From the NCBI GenBank assembly GCA_963780815.1, contig CAWADG010000009.1, positions 370,658-434,657 of the forward strand: a DNA stretch of 64,000 bases, written 5' to 3'. The notes beneath the pieces were generated by a model. That model searched no databases. It saw nothing but the letters and a program-made list of their open reading frames with translations, and was not told the origin of the DNA. The translations under genes were made by a program, and so were the position numbers. Shown here piece after piece: positions 25,796 to 34,386 of the stretch. The DNA is from VRUE01 sp963780815. GTDB taxonomy: Bacteria; Actinomycetota; Thermoleophilia; Solirubrobacterales; 70-9. Within the stretch, counting starts at the first letter, position 1, and the number at the start of each line of letters is the position of its first letter.

Positions 25796-26683
25796 ATGGA
25801 CTGGGACGAGGCGCTGACCGGCTTCGATCGCGATGCGCGCGGGCGCAGCGTCGCCGAGCGGACCCGTCGCGCCTACGGCGTCGACCTCGGTCAGTTCGCC
25901 GAGTGGGCGCGGAAGAGGGGACTCGAGCCCGCCGCCGTCCGCCACCGCGATGTCCGCCACTACGCGGCCGGGCTCTCGCAGGCCGGCTCGGCGCCGGCGA
26001 CGGTGGCCCGCAAGCTCGCCGCGATCCGCGGCCTCTTCGATTTCCTCGTCCGCACCGAGCGGATCGGGCAGAACCCGGCCGACCTCGTCTCGAGCCCGAA
26101 GCGCGACCAGAAGCTGCCGCGGGTGATGACCGGCGAGCAGGTGAGGACCCTGCTCGAGCGGATCCCGGCGGCGACACCGCTCGAGCTCCGCGACCGGGCG
26201 ATGCTCGAGGTCGCCTACTCGTGCGGCCTGCGCTGCGAGGAGATCGTCACCCTCGATCTCGGCGCCTTCGACTACGAGACCGAGCAGCTGCGGGTGCTCG
26301 GCAAGGGGTCGAAGGAGCGCCTGCTGCCGGTCGGAGAGCCCGCGCAGCGGGCCCTCAACAGCTATCTCGACCGGGGCCGCGGAGCGCTGGCCGCCGACGG
26401 CCGCGAGCGCGCCCTCTTCCTCTCCAAGAGCGGCCGCCGCCTCTCCAATTCCGACGTCACCCGCAGGCTCGGACTCTGGGTCCGGGAGGCCGCCCTGGCC
26501 GGCGGCGTCTCGCCGCATTCCCTCCGCCACAGCTTCGCGACGCACCTGCTCGAAGGCGGCGCCGACCTGCGCACGATCCAGGAGCTGCTGGGCCATTCGT
26601 CGATCTCGACGACGCAGATTTACACCCGCGTCGACGCCGCTCGGCTGCGGGATGCTTACCTTGCAACCCATCCCCGCGCTTAG
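25796..26683 (+). CDS. Tyrosine recombinase XerC/XerD
   Basis: A 295-residue site-specific recombinase resolving chromosome dimers at dif. The N-terminal SAM-like domain has VAERTRRAYGVDLGQFAEW. The catalytic domain shows CGLRCEEIVTLDL (Arg), KGSKERLLPVG (Lys), SPHSLRHSFATHLLEGGADL (HxxR), QELLGHSSISTTQIYTRVD (His and nucleophilic Tyr). All catalytic residues are present. XerC and XerD cannot be separated from sequence; actinobacteria often place one xer gene near whiG-like sigma and rpsB. The sigma gene follows after a leader repeat. Confidence 0.9.
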   Translation: MDWDEALTGFDRDARGRSVAERTRRAYGVDLGQFAEWARKRGLEPAAVRHRDVRHYAAGLSQAGSAPATVARKLAAIRGLFDFLVRTERIGQNPADLVSSPKRDQKLPRVMTGEQVRTLLERIPAATPLELRDRAMLEVAYSCGLRCEEIVTLDLGAFDYETEQLRVLGKGSKERLLPVGEPAQRALNSYLDRGRGALAADGRERALFLSKSGRRLSNSDVTRRLGLWVREAALAGGVSPHSLRHSFATHLLEGGADLRTIQELLGHSSISTTQIYTRVDAARLRDAYLATHPRA

Positions 26684-26722
26684 CCTGCCTTGCTATCGCC
26701 CGTAGAATTGCGTGGGAAGGCC

Positions 26723-26793
26723 ATGAGCGCGGAGCGAGCCATATGAGGCATCTCTGGTTTTTCGCGCAGCGAGCAACGCGCGAGGTTTTGTGA
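26723..26793 (+). repeat. Dispersed leader repeat, copy C (before the sigma factor)
   Basis: ATG 26723 begins MSAERAI-stop (26723-26746). An overlapping ATG at 26743 then begins MRHLWFFAQRATREVL, whose TGA (26791-26793) overlaps the sigma-factor ATG at 26793. Same two-ORF arrangement as copy B. TCGCGC and GCGCGA can pair around AGCGAGCAAC, and GCGCGAGG supplies a Shine-Dalgarno. Confidence 0.7.
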
Positions 26794-27566
26794 TGGAAAC
26801 GGGCGTTAAAGAGGTGGAGCTGCGCGACCTGTGGCGCCGCTACAAGGAGGAGAACGACCAGGCCGCGCGGGAGCGCCTCGTGGTCGCCTACTCGCCGATG
26901 GTCAAATTCGTCGCCGGCCGGCTCGGGGCCGGCCTCCCCTCGCACGTCGATGACGCCGACCTGATCTCCTACGGCCTGCTCGGCCTGATCGGGGCGATCG
27001 AGCGCTTCGAGCCGGAGCGGGGGATCAAGTTCGAGACCTTCGCGATGACTCGGATCCGCGGCGCGATCATCGACGAGTTGCGCTCGCTCGACTGGGTGCC
27101 GCGCTCGGTCCGCGCGCGCGCCCGCGAAATCGAGGCTGCCCAGAACAAGCTCGAGCACGAGCTGCAGCGCGCCCCGTCCGAGGCCGAGCTCGCCGGGGAG
27201 CTTGGGATCAGCGAGGAGATGCTGCAGAGCTCGCTGCTGGAAATCGCGAACTCCTCGGTCTACGCGCTCGACGAGCTCTGGAGCGTCTCCGATGCCTCCG
27301 GGGACCAGGTCTCGCTGCTCGACACGATCTCCGACCCGCGCGCCGACGACCCCCAGGAGTCGCTCGCCAGCAACGAGATCAAGGACCGGCTGACCGAGGC
27401 GGTCGCATCGCTTCCCGAGCGCGAGCAGCTGGTCGTCGCCCTCTACTACTACGAGGGCCTGACCCTGCGCGAGATCGGCGAGGTCCTGGGCGTCACCGAG
27501 TCGCGGGTCTCGCAGCTGCACACCAAGGCTGTGATGCGGTTGAAGTCGGCTCTGCAGCCGGTGTAG
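26793..27566 (+). CDS. RNA polymerase sigma factor, FliA/WhiG (sigma-28) type
   Basis: A 257-residue group 3 sigma factor. Region 2 has DADLISYGLLGLIGAIERFE and GIKFETFAMTRIRGAIIDEL, with SLDWVPRSVRARAREI following, all typical of FliA/WhiG. Region 4 shows REQLVVALYYYEGLTLREIG and GVTESRVSQLHTKAVMRL as the DNA-binding helix-turn-helix. In Streptomyces WhiG controls sporulation; in motile bacteria FliA controls flagellar genes. Neither regulon is visible here. The start ATG 26793 overlaps the stop of leader copy C; GTG 26790 is adjacent and in frame. Confidence 0.9.
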   Translation: METGVKEVELRDLWRRYKEENDQAARERLVVAYSPMVKFVAGRLGAGLPSHVDDADLISYGLLGLIGAIERFEPERGIKFETFAMTRIRGAIIDELRSLDWVPRSVRARAREIEAAQNKLEHELQRAPSEAELAGELGISEEMLQSSLLEIANSSVYALDELWSVSDASGDQVSLLDTISDPRADDPQESLASNEIKDRLTEAVASLPEREQLVVALYYYEGLTLREIGEVLGVTESRVSQLHTKAVMRLKSALQPV

Positions 27567-27575
27567 GTTCCACCT

Positions 27576-27644
27576 ATGAGTGTGGAGCGAGCAAGCGTGC
27601 ATTTCTGGCTCTGCGCGCCGCGAGAGAAGCACGAAATGGTCTGA
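27576..27644 (+). repeat. Dispersed leader repeat, copy D (before the EF-G paralogue)
   Basis: Begins 9 bases after the sigma gene with ATGAGTGTGGAGCGAGCAAG. One continuous 22-residue ORF (MSVERASVHFWLCAPREKHE and two more codons). The TGA at 27642-27644 overlaps the ATG at 27644 of the next gene. It is the most diverged copy at its 3' end: the GCGCGAGG box is GCACGAAATGG. Confidence 0.7.
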
Positions 27645-29731
27645 TGCCACATAAGGCCGCAGACCGGATTCGCAATGTCGCCCTGATCGGGCACCGGGGC
27701 AGCGGCAAGACGAGCCTGCACGAGGCGATGCTGTTCGAGGCGGGCGTCGCGAACCGGCTCGGCACCGTCGCCGATGGCACGACGGTCGCCGACCACGAGC
27801 CCGACGAGCAGGAGCGCCAGATGTCGATCGACGCCTCGGTCGCGACCTTCGAGCACGAAGGGCGCAAGATCAACCTGATCGACACGCCTGGCGAGCCGAG
27901 CTTCGTCGCCGACGCGGTCGCGGCGCTGCGCGTCGCCGACGCCGCGGTCGTCGTCGTCAACGCGACGATGGGCGTCGAGGTCCACACCGAGCGCCTCTGG
28001 CGCCGCGCCGACGCCGAGGGCCTCGCCCGCCTCGTCTTCATCAACATGCTCGACCGCGAGCGCGCCGACTTCTTCGCCGCGCTCGAGTCGCTGAAGCGCT
28101 CCTTCGGCGCCCACGTCGTCGCCACTGAGATCCCGATCGGCACCGAACACGACGTCTGCGGCGTTATCGACCTGATCGACATGAGGGCCTTCGTCAGCGA
28201 GGGGGCCGGTCGCGGCAACGCCTCCGAGGCCGAGATCCCGGAGGACCTCAGAGCTCAGGCCGAGGAATACCGCGAGAAGCTGATGGACGAGGTCGCCGAG
28301 AACTCCGACGAGTTGATGGAGCGCTACCTCGACGGCGAGGAGATCGACCACGAGGAGATCGTCGGCGTCCTCAAGCAGGGCGTCACCGACGGCCGCATCT
28401 TCCCGGTCACCTGCGGTGTCGCCACCCGCAACCTCGGCACCGGCCGGCTGCTCAGCGCCCTGGTCGAGGACCTGCCCTCGCCGGCGATGCGCGGCGCGGT
28501 CGCCGCTATCGGCGCCGACGGCGAGGAGATCGAGATCGAGCCCGACGAGGACGGCCCGTTGGTCGCCTACGTGTTCAAGACCCTCGCCGACCCCTACACC
28601 GGCCGGATCAACCTCTTCCGCGTCTACCGCGGGACCCTCACCTCCGACTCGCAGATCGTCAACTCGACCCGCCACGGGAAGGAGCGGGTCGGCCAGCTCG
28701 GGCAGCCGCTCGGCAAGGACCTGACCCCGGTCTCGGAGCTCGGCGCCGGCGACATCGGCGCCGTCGCGAAATTGAAGGAGACGCAGGCGGGCGACGTCCT
28801 CACCGCGAACCAGGAGGAGATCTCCTTCCCGCCGCTCGAGCTGCCGGCACCGGTGATGGCGTTCGCCTACGAGCCGAAGTCGAAGGGCGACGAGGAGAAG
28901 GCGGCGGCCGCGGTACGGCGGCTGAGCGAGGAGGACCCGACCCTCGACGTCCATCGCGACGCCCAGACCGGCGAGCAGATCGTCGCCGGCCTGACGCAGG
29001 TCCACGTCGAGGTCCTGGTCGAGCGTATGAAGCGGCGCTTCGGGGCCGAGATCGAACTTCACCCGCCGCGCGTCCCTTACCAGGAGACGATCCGCAAGCC
29101 GGCCGAGGCCCACGCCCGCTACAAGAAGCAATCCGGCGGCCGCGGCCAGTTCGCCGACTGCAAGATCGAGGTCGAGCCCGCCGAGGACGGCGTCGGGCTC
29201 GATTTCGTCAACCGGATCAAGGGCGCCTCGATCCCGGGCAGCTTCATCCCCGCGGTCGAGAAGGGGGTGGTCGAGGCGATGGAACACGGGACAGTCGCCG
29301 GCTACCCGGTCAAGGGCGTCCGGGTCAGGCTCGTCGACGGCAAACACCACGACGTCGACTCCTCCGAGATGGCGTTCAAGATCGCCGGCTCGATGGCGTT
29401 CAGGGAGGCGATGGAGGAAGCGTCGCCGGTCCTGCTCGAGCCGATCGTCAGGCTCACCGTGAGCTGCCCCGAGGACGTCGTCGGCGACGTCATCGGCGAC
29501 CTCAACTCGCGCCGCGGCCACCCACTGGGAATGGAGCCCTCCGGCGCGATGACCGAGGTCAAGGCCGAGGTGCCGATGGCCGAGGTCCTCGATTACGCGC
29601 CGGACCTGCGCTCGATCAGCGGCGGCCGCGCCGACTTCACGATGGACTTCGAGCGCTACGACGAGGTTCCCGCGCATCTTGCGGACAGGGTCGTTGCAGC
29701 AAGTCGTGAAAGCGCCGGCGCCGCGGCCTAG
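27644..29731 (+). CDS. fusA2: EF-G-like translational GTPase, second-paralogue type
   Basis: A 695-residue protein with full EF-G domain order I-V. G1 is GHRGSGKTSL instead of the canonical AHIDAGKTTT. G3 is DTPGEPSFVADAV, where canonical EF-G has DTPGHVDF, so the catalytic histidine position holds Glu. G4 is NMLDRERADF rather than NKxD. Domain IV (YKKQSGGRGQFADCKIEVEP) and domain V (VVGDVIGDLNSRRGHPLGME) are well kept. These changes fit the FusA2/EF-G-like group whose roles in translocation, recycling or stress differ from EF-G. Preceded by leader repeat D with TGATG overlap. Confidence 0.85.
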   Translation: MPHKAADRIRNVALIGHRGSGKTSLHEAMLFEAGVANRLGTVADGTTVADHEPDEQERQMSIDASVATFEHEGRKINLIDTPGEPSFVADAVAALRVADAAVVVVNATMGVEVHTERLWRRADAEGLARLVFINMLDRERADFFAALESLKRSFGAHVVATEIPIGTEHDVCGVIDLIDMRAFVSEGAGRGNASEAEIPEDLRAQAEEYREKLMDEVAENSDELMERYLDGEEIDHEEIVGVLKQGVTDGRIFPVTCGVATRNLGTGRLLSALVEDLPSPAMRGAVAAIGADGEEIEIEPDEDGPLVAYVFKTLADPYTGRINLFRVYRGTLTSDSQIVNSTRHGKERVGQLGQPLGKDLTPVSELGAGDIGAVAKLKETQAGDVLTANQEEISFPPLELPAPVMAFAYEPKSKGDEEKAAAAVRRLSEEDPTLDVHRDAQTGEQIVAGLTQVHVEVLVERMKRRFGAEIELHPPRVPYQETIRKPAEAHARYKKQSGGRGQFADCKIEVEPAEDGVGLDFVNRIKGASIPGSFIPAVEKGVVEAMEHGTVAGYPVKGVRVRLVDGKHHDVDSSEMAFKIAGSMAFREAMEEASPVLLEPIVRLTVSCPEDVVGDVIGDLNSRRGHPLGMEPSGAMTEVKAEVPMAEVLDYAPDLRSISGGRADFTMDFERYDEVPAHLADRVVAASRESAGAAA

Positions 29732-29760
29732 GGCCGGGGTACCGCTGCTAGCTTTGGCAT

Positions 29761-29835
29761 GTGAGCGCGGAGCGAGCAAGCGTCGAAATCTGGCTCATCG
29801 CGCAGCGAGCGAAGCGCGAGGGTTGGATTCCGTGA
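29761..29835 (+). repeat. Dispersed leader repeat, copy E (before the zinc-finger-like gene)
   Basis: The fullest copy. GTG 29761 opens a single 24-residue ORF, VSAERASVEIWLIAQRAKRE then GWIP. TGA 29833-29835 overlaps the GTG (29832-29834) of the next gene. TCGCGC/GCGCGA can form a 6-bp stem around AGCGAGCGAA, with its 3' arm running into the GAGG Shine-Dalgarno. Confidence 0.7.
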
Positions 29836-30362
29836 GCGGAGACGAGGTTTGCGCCGTTTGCCGGCGCACGATTCTGGCCGGCGAGCGCACCCGGACATTC
29901 ATGAGCCCGAAGGAGGGCCCGAAGCTCGTCTGCGACCTCTGCCGCGAGCGCGCCCGCCGGCTCGGCTGGGTCGACCCGGCGGCGCCCGGGGCCAACGTCG
30001 GCCGCCGGCCCGCGCCTGAGGTTTCCGAGTCGCCCGCCAACCGCCTCGAGCGCGCCGCCCTCCGCTTCAACGGCAGCGAGGCCGCGCACACGGTCGGCGG
30101 CCTGATGCGAACCCTCGGCCGACCGTCGGTGTCGGTCGGGTCCGCCGCAGGCTCGCCGAGCGAGGTGCGGATCACCTTCGCCTGGGACCTCTGCTGGTAC
30201 CAGTGGGGGGTCGACCTCGGCGACGACCTCCGGCCCGTGTTCCAGATCGACCGCGGGACCGAGATCGAACAGCTCGACGGCTCCGCCTGCCAGTGGAACG
30301 CGTCCGCGGGCGAGGGGGGGCGGATCGCCCTCGGGGCTCCGGCGCGCGAGCCGGTCGGCTGA
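29832..30362 (+). CDS. Hypothetical protein with N-terminal CxxC zinc-ribbon-like motif
   Basis: A 176-residue protein. The first 40 residues contain two CxxC pairs (EVCAVCRRTILAGERT and LVCDLCRERARRLGW), a likely small zinc-binding module. The middle is polar. The C-terminal part (VRITFAWDLCWYQWGVDLGD, then RPVFQIDRGTEIEQLDG) is beta-rich with conserved-looking tryptophans. I do not recognise the family. GTG 29832 overlaps the end of leader copy E. It is four bases upstream of the RNase HI gene and probably in the same operon. Confidence 0.7.
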   Translation: MSGDEVCAVCRRTILAGERTRTFMSPKEGPKLVCDLCRERARRLGWVDPAAPGANVGRRPAPEVSESPANRLERAALRFNGSEAAHTVGGLMRTLGRPSVSVGSAAGSPSEVRITFAWDLCWYQWGVDLGDDLRPVFQIDRGTEIEQLDGSACQWNASAGEGGRIALGAPAREPVG

Positions 30363-30365
30363 GCC

Positions 30366-30767
30366 TTGGCGAAGATGGTGGTCAACGTCGACGGCGGCGC
30401 CAGGGGCAATCCCGGGCCCGCGGCCGTCGGGGTGGTCGTCCAGGACGCTGACGGCGAGGTGCTGGAGGAGGTCGGCGAGCGGATCGGCAGCGCCACCAAC
30501 AACGTCGCCGAGTACCGGGCGGTGCTGCTCGGGATCGAGCGCGCCCGGGCGTTCGGCGCGAGCGAGCTCGAGCTGATCGGGGACTCGGAGCTGATCGTCC
30601 GCCAGGTGAAGGGCGAGTACAAGGTCAAGGACGCGGCCCTGCGCGAGCTCCACGCCGAGGTGAGCCGGGCGCTCGCCCCGCTCGACAGCTGGTCGATCCG
30701 CCACGTCCGCCGTGAGAGCAACGCCGAGGCCGACCGGCTCGTCAACGAGGCGCTCGATGGCCACTGA
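30366..30767 (+). CDS. Ribonuclease HI family protein
   Basis: A 133-residue RNase H fold. The acidic active site is seen as VNVDGGARGNPGPAAVGVVV (Asp), NNVAEYRAVLLGIERA (Glu), LIGDSELIVRQVKGEYKVKD (Asp) and the C-terminal RRESNAEADRLVNEALD (Asp). It lacks the basic protrusion, as in the RNase HI domain of mycobacterial Rv2228c-type proteins. TTG 30366 is given; ATG 30375 is an equally good start. It overlaps the following VOC gene by 11 bases. Confidence 0.88.
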   Translation: MAKMVVNVDGGARGNPGPAAVGVVVQDADGEVLEEVGERIGSATNNVAEYRAVLLGIERARAFGASELELIGDSELIVRQVKGEYKVKDAALRELHAEVSRALAPLDSWSIRHVRRESNAEADRLVNEALDGH

Positions 30768-31251
30768 GAACGTCCAGCCGATCGACCCGGGCGTCGACAT
30801 CGGCCACATCCACCTCAAAGTCGCCGATATCGACCGCGCCCTCGATTTCTACTGCCGCGTCCTCGGGTTCGAGCTCCAGCAGCGCCTCGGCGACGATGCC
30901 GCCTTCATCTCCGCCGGCGGCTACCACCACCACATCGGCCTCAACACCTGGCATTCTCGCGGCGGCTCGCCGCCGCCGCCCGGCAGCACCGGCCTCTTCC
31001 ACGCCGCGATCCGCTACCCGACCCGCCGCGCCCTCGCCGACGCCCTCCGCCGACTCTCCGAGGCGGGGATCCGGATCGGCGGCGCCTCCGACCACGGCGT
31101 CAGCGAGGCCATCTACCTCAACGACCCCGATGGCAACGGCCTCGAGCTCTACTGGGACCGGCCGCGCGAGGGGTGGCGAAAGGAGGACGGCGAGCTCGTC
31201 ATGTACACCGCTCCCCTCGACCTACGTGACCTGCTCTCGGAGCTGGACTAG
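30757..31251 (+). CDS. VOC-family protein (glyoxalase/catechol-2,3-dioxygenase type)
   Basis: A 164-residue vicinal-oxygen-chelate protein. Potential metal ligands are in IGHIHLKVADIDRALDFYCR (His), TGLFHAAIRYPTRRALAD (His) and DPDGNGLELYWDRPREGW (Glu), matching the CatE-like extradiol dioxygenase subgroup. Substrate unknown. ATG 30757 lies within the end of the RNase HI gene, so the two are co-translated. A strong inverted repeat begins at its stop codon. Confidence 0.82.
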   Translation: MATENVQPIDPGVDIGHIHLKVADIDRALDFYCRVLGFELQQRLGDDAAFISAGGYHHHIGLNTWHSRGGSPPPPGSTGLFHAAIRYPTRRALADALRRLSEAGIRIGGASDHGVSEAIYLNDPDGNGLELYWDRPREGWRKEDGELVMYTAPLDLRDLLSELD

Positions 31252-31293
31252 CGGTCGAGGTTAGAACCGGATACCGGCCCTAACCTCGACCGC
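31251..31293. terminator. Large inverted repeat, probable bidirectional terminator
   Basis: GCGGTCGAGGTTAG (31251-31264) and CTAACCTCGACCGC (31280-31293) are perfect 14-bp arms around a 15-base loop that itself holds CCGG..CCGG. It lies between two convergent genes. No T-tract follows on either strand, so termination may not be strictly intrinsic. Confidence 0.65.
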
Positions 31294-31310
31294 ACTGCTT
31301 CGCCACGGTC

Positions 31311-33449
31311 CTACGGCCCGCTGAAACCGATCGCGAAGCAGGGTCCGCCGCCGCAGTTGTCGCTTTCCTGGATCGCTCCGTCGAAGAAGTCCGAGACGAG
31401 CTGCTGCTCGGCCGGCGTCGACCGCGGCGCGCCGTGGGGGTCGGCGCCGCTGCGGTTGGGGACGTTTTGGTAGGGAGGCGGGTCAGTCCCGACCACCGTT
31501 CCGGCCGGTTCTTCGCGGGTCGGCCCGGTGTCCCAGTAGTAGGCGGCCGAGCCGGTGAACGGGTAGCTGCTGATCGCCGGCACCCGCCAGAGCACGTTGG
31601 TGCTGGGCCACCGGCCCGGGAACAGGACGGGCCGGTGGGCGCGGGCGCCGATCGTCCGGGCCTCGACGTCGGCCTGGTAGTCGGTCACCTGGTGATCGCC
31701 GAAGGCGATGTCCATCAGCACCTGGTGGGCCGGCGTGTCGGGCAGCGGGTTCGTCGTCATCCGGTACGCGTAGCCGTTCGGGTCGGCGCGGTCCCACAGC
31801 ATCTGGATCAGGTCCAGCGCCAGAGGCCTCGAGAGTTCATTTGGGTAGGAGGGGTAGAGCACGGCCGCGAATGGGTCGAAGTCGACCGAGCGCGGCAGCA
31901 GGACCGAGTAGTTCATCGCCGGGACGCCGAGCGACGCCCGGGTGAAGTCGGGAGCGACCGCGGTCAGGGCGCCGCCCATGATCCCCCCTTGGCTGTTGCC
32001 GTTGTAGAAGAGATGGCCGGTGTTGAGCACGGAGCCGGTATCGAGCGTCCCGTCCTGGTGGAAGGCGGGGTCGCCCGTGAATCCGTTCGGGCTGATCATC
32101 GCCCGACCCAGGTACATCTCGTCGAGCAGCCCCTGCTGGAGGCGATCGGGAAGCGCCGGGAAGCGCGAGAGCTCCTGCAGGGCCCCGACCGCGACCGGAA
32201 GGTCGGATTGCGACATCCCGATCTCATCGGTCGCGCAGAACACGATCCCGTGTTCCTGGGCGAGCTGGCGCTGCGGGCTCGAGGCGACCTCGCTCGCAGT
32301 GCCGAACAGGCCGTGGCCGTAGAGGGAAGGCCGGCCGGCTCCGGCAGGCCCGGTCGCGACCGAGGCCGGGATGATGCAGTCGAAATTGGCCGGCCAGGAT
32401 CCGTTCTGGATCGGGTTTCCGTTCGAGTCGAGCTGCATCGTCCCGCCGGGACCGCAGTTCGGGAACAGGTAGCAGGGGACCGTGACGGTGCCTTTGACCC
32501 GGCGCGCGATCTGGCCCGGGTTCGGTTCGTTTTCGATGCTGGTCACCGTGAACGGAGGCGCATTGCCCTGCGGAATCAGGTCGGAGAGGTCCGTGTCGCC
32601 GAGCTGGGCGAAGGCGTCGTTGCGCATCGAGAGCTCGCGACCGGCGTTGTTCTGGTCGCTCGCGACCGTGAAGTCCCAGGCCAGGTAGAGGTCCTTGCGG
32701 CCGATCCCGGCCTTCTGCAGGGTCTTGAAGATGCCCTTGAAGTGCTTGCGGCGGGCGTTGATCTCGTCCTGCATGGAGGGGACGTTGTCGCGGTAGTAGC
32801 GGAACGCGGCCGGCGCTTCGATTTCTTCGCCGGCGGCGTTCTGGAGATCGCGCAGGGCGACGATGTAGCGGTGGCCGGAGGCGAAGTTGACCGCCGGATG
32901 GATCTCGAGAGCCGCGTTGGCGGGGTTCGGAGCATTGGAGTCGATCTCGACCCAGATCGGCCAGCGCTTGCCGGTGGTCGCGTCGATGACGACGACCGGA
33001 GCGCTCTGGCGCCGGTACTGGCGGAGGTGGTTGATCGGCACCGCGCCGGTCGCGTGGACGTCGGCGACGGTGTCGATTCCCGGCACCTTGAGCAGGATCG
33101 TCGCGCCGGGGCTGAAGCCGTCGGAGGCGTTGTAGGGAGTGGAGTCGATGTGGACGCCGAAGGCGTTCGCCGGCATGCCCTCGGTGTTGAGGTCGACCCG
33201 GCGCCCGGTCGGGCTGGTGCCGTCGGGCCTCGTGTAGTAGTCGTCGGGGAATGGGAGGAGGCAGAGCGCGTTGCCCGGTTCGGCGATGAAGTCGCAGTTC
33301 GCGGCGTTCGACATGTCGATCGGCGGCAGGCTTCCTTTCCCTTTGCCGTGGCCGTTCCCGTTGTTCGAATGGGGCGCGGCAAATGCAAGCCCAGCCATCC
33401 CCAACACCATGACCGCTGCCGCGAGCGCGGCACTCAACCAAGTTCTCAT
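31311..33449 (-). CDS. Secreted alpha/beta-hydrolase-like protein
   Basis: A 712-residue protein. The signal peptide (MRTWLSAALAAAVMVLGMAG, cleavage after LAFA-A) follows ATG 33449 with GAGGGA upstream. A Gly/Asn/Lys-rich linker leads into a large domain. Its likely nucleophile elbow is HLFYNGNSQGGIMGGALTAV (GNSQG, fitting GxSxG). A candidate histidine is in DIAFGDHQVTDYQADV. Six or more cysteines (CDFI, CLLPF, CYLFPNC) suggest disulfides outside the cell. Substrate unknown; similar large secreted hydrolases occur in soil actinobacteria. Confidence 0.7.
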   Translation of the reverse strand: MRTWLSAALAAAVMVLGMAGLAFAAPHSNNGNGHGKGKGSLPPIDMSNAANCDFIAEPGNALCLLPFPDDYYTRPDGTSPTGRRVDLNTEGMPANAFGVHIDSTPYNASDGFSPGATILLKVPGIDTVADVHATGAVPINHLRQYRRQSAPVVVIDATTGKRWPIWVEIDSNAPNPANAALEIHPAVNFASGHRYIVALRDLQNAAGEEIEAPAAFRYYRDNVPSMQDEINARRKHFKGIFKTLQKAGIGRKDLYLAWDFTVASDQNNAGRELSMRNDAFAQLGDTDLSDLIPQGNAPPFTVTSIENEPNPGQIARRVKGTVTVPCYLFPNCGPGGTMQLDSNGNPIQNGSWPANFDCIIPASVATGPAGAGRPSLYGHGLFGTASEVASSPQRQLAQEHGIVFCATDEIGMSQSDLPVAVGALQELSRFPALPDRLQQGLLDEMYLGRAMISPNGFTGDPAFHQDGTLDTGSVLNTGHLFYNGNSQGGIMGGALTAVAPDFTRASLGVPAMNYSVLLPRSVDFDPFAAVLYPSYPNELSRPLALDLIQMLWDRADPNGYAYRMTTNPLPDTPAHQVLMDIAFGDHQVTDYQADVEARTIGARAHRPVLFPGRWPSTNVLWRVPAISSYPFTGSAAYYWDTGPTREEPAGTVVGTDPPPYQNVPNRSGADPHGAPRSTPAEQQLVSDFFDGAIQESDNCGGGPCFAIGFSGP

Positions 33450-33537
33450 CGGCTTCCCTCCAAGATCGCCTTCTCCGGCGATACCCCGAGACTCTTGATC
33501 CAAACCGGGATCGCCCTCCCGCTAGGCTGGCCTGGAG

Positions 33538-34179
33538 ATGGATGTCGCGATAGCAGGCGGACACGGAAAGATCGGCCTTCAGCTGGGGGCGTTGCTCGCC
33601 GAGAGGGGCGACCACGTGCGCGGCCTGATCCGCAGCCCCGCCCAGGCCGAGGATCTGCGGGCCGCGGGGGTCGACCCGGTTGTCTGCGACCTCGAGGGGG
33701 ACGACGACGTGGCGACGGCGGTGAAGGGAGCGGACGCGGTCGTGTTCGCGGCCGGCGCCGGTCCAGGCAGCGGCGCCGACCGCAAGCGGACGATGGACCT
33801 GGAGGGCGCCGTCAAGCTGATCGAGGCGGCTCGGGCCGACGGCATCGACCGCTACCTGATGGTCAGCTCGATGGGCGCCGCCGACCCGCCGGCCGAGGGC
33901 GGCGATGTCTTCGGCGAGTATCTGCGGGCGAAGGCCGCGGCCGACCACGCCCTGCAGGCAAGCGGCCTCGCCTACACGATCGTCCGGCCCGGAAGCCTCA
34001 CCGACGACCCCCCGACGGGACTGGTGAGGGTCGGCGATCGGCTCGGCCGGGGCGAGGTCCCTCGCGGCGACGTCGCCGCCACCCTGGCGGACTCGCTGTC
34101 AGTCGAGAAGACGGTCGGCAAGACCTTCGAACTGCGCGCCGGCGACACGCCGATCGGCGATGCCCTTGCCGGCCTCTAG
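33538..34179 (+). CDS. NAD(P)-binding Rossmann protein (atypical SDR, NAD(P)H-binding type)
   Basis: A 213-residue atypical SDR. The nucleotide-binding motif is VAIAGGHGKIGLQLGALLAE at the N-terminus. VVFAAGAGPGSGADRKRTMD, YLMVSSMGAADPP and YTIVRPGSLTDDPPTG follow, the pattern of YhfK/NmrA-like proteins. The classic YxxxK is replaced by YLRAKAAAD. Likely a reductase or redox sensor; substrate unknown. The last 20 bases overlap a small membrane-protein ORF. Confidence 0.82.
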   Translation: MDVAIAGGHGKIGLQLGALLAERGDHVRGLIRSPAQAEDLRAAGVDPVVCDLEGDDDVATAVKGADAVVFAAGAGPGSGADRKRTMDLEGAVKLIEAARADGIDRYLMVSSMGAADPPAEGGDVFGEYLRAKAAADHALQASGLAYTIVRPGSLTDDPPTGLVRVGDRLGRGEVPRGDVAATLADSLSVEKTVGKTFELRAGDTPIGDALAGL

Positions 34180-34354
34180 TCGCGGATTCCCCTGGCTCCG
34201 CTGGACCCTGATCGGCTGCGCGGGCTGGATCGTCCTGATGATCGCCATCGGCACGCCTGTCGGCATAATCGCGACGCCTGCGGCGGGCCCGATCCTGGGC
34301 TGGCTGGTGGGAGGCATCGTCTTCCTCATCACCGGCGCCGCCGGCCGTCGCTAG
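34160..34354 (+). CDS. Small two-helix membrane protein
   Basis: A 64-residue ORF with two hydrophobic segments (TLIGCAGWIVLMIAIGTPVG and GPILGWLVGGIVFLITGAAG) and basic ends. ATG 34160 overlaps the preceding gene by 20 bases, consistent with translational coupling. No family recognised. The hydrophobic pattern is unlike the shadow frames around it, but small size limits certainty. Confidence 0.5.
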   Translation: MPLPASSRGFPWLRWTLIGCAGWIVLMIAIGTPVGIIATPAAGPILGWLVGGIVFLITGAAGRR

Positions 34355-34386
34355 GCCCGGGCGCGGGTCGGTCACACCTGTGGTCG

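Noticed and set aside
31434..34211. Long plus-strand frame opposite the secreted hydrolase
   Set aside because: The minus frame has a signal peptide, Shine-Dalgarno and a GNSQG motif; the plus frame is Arg/Val/Gly-rich shadow.
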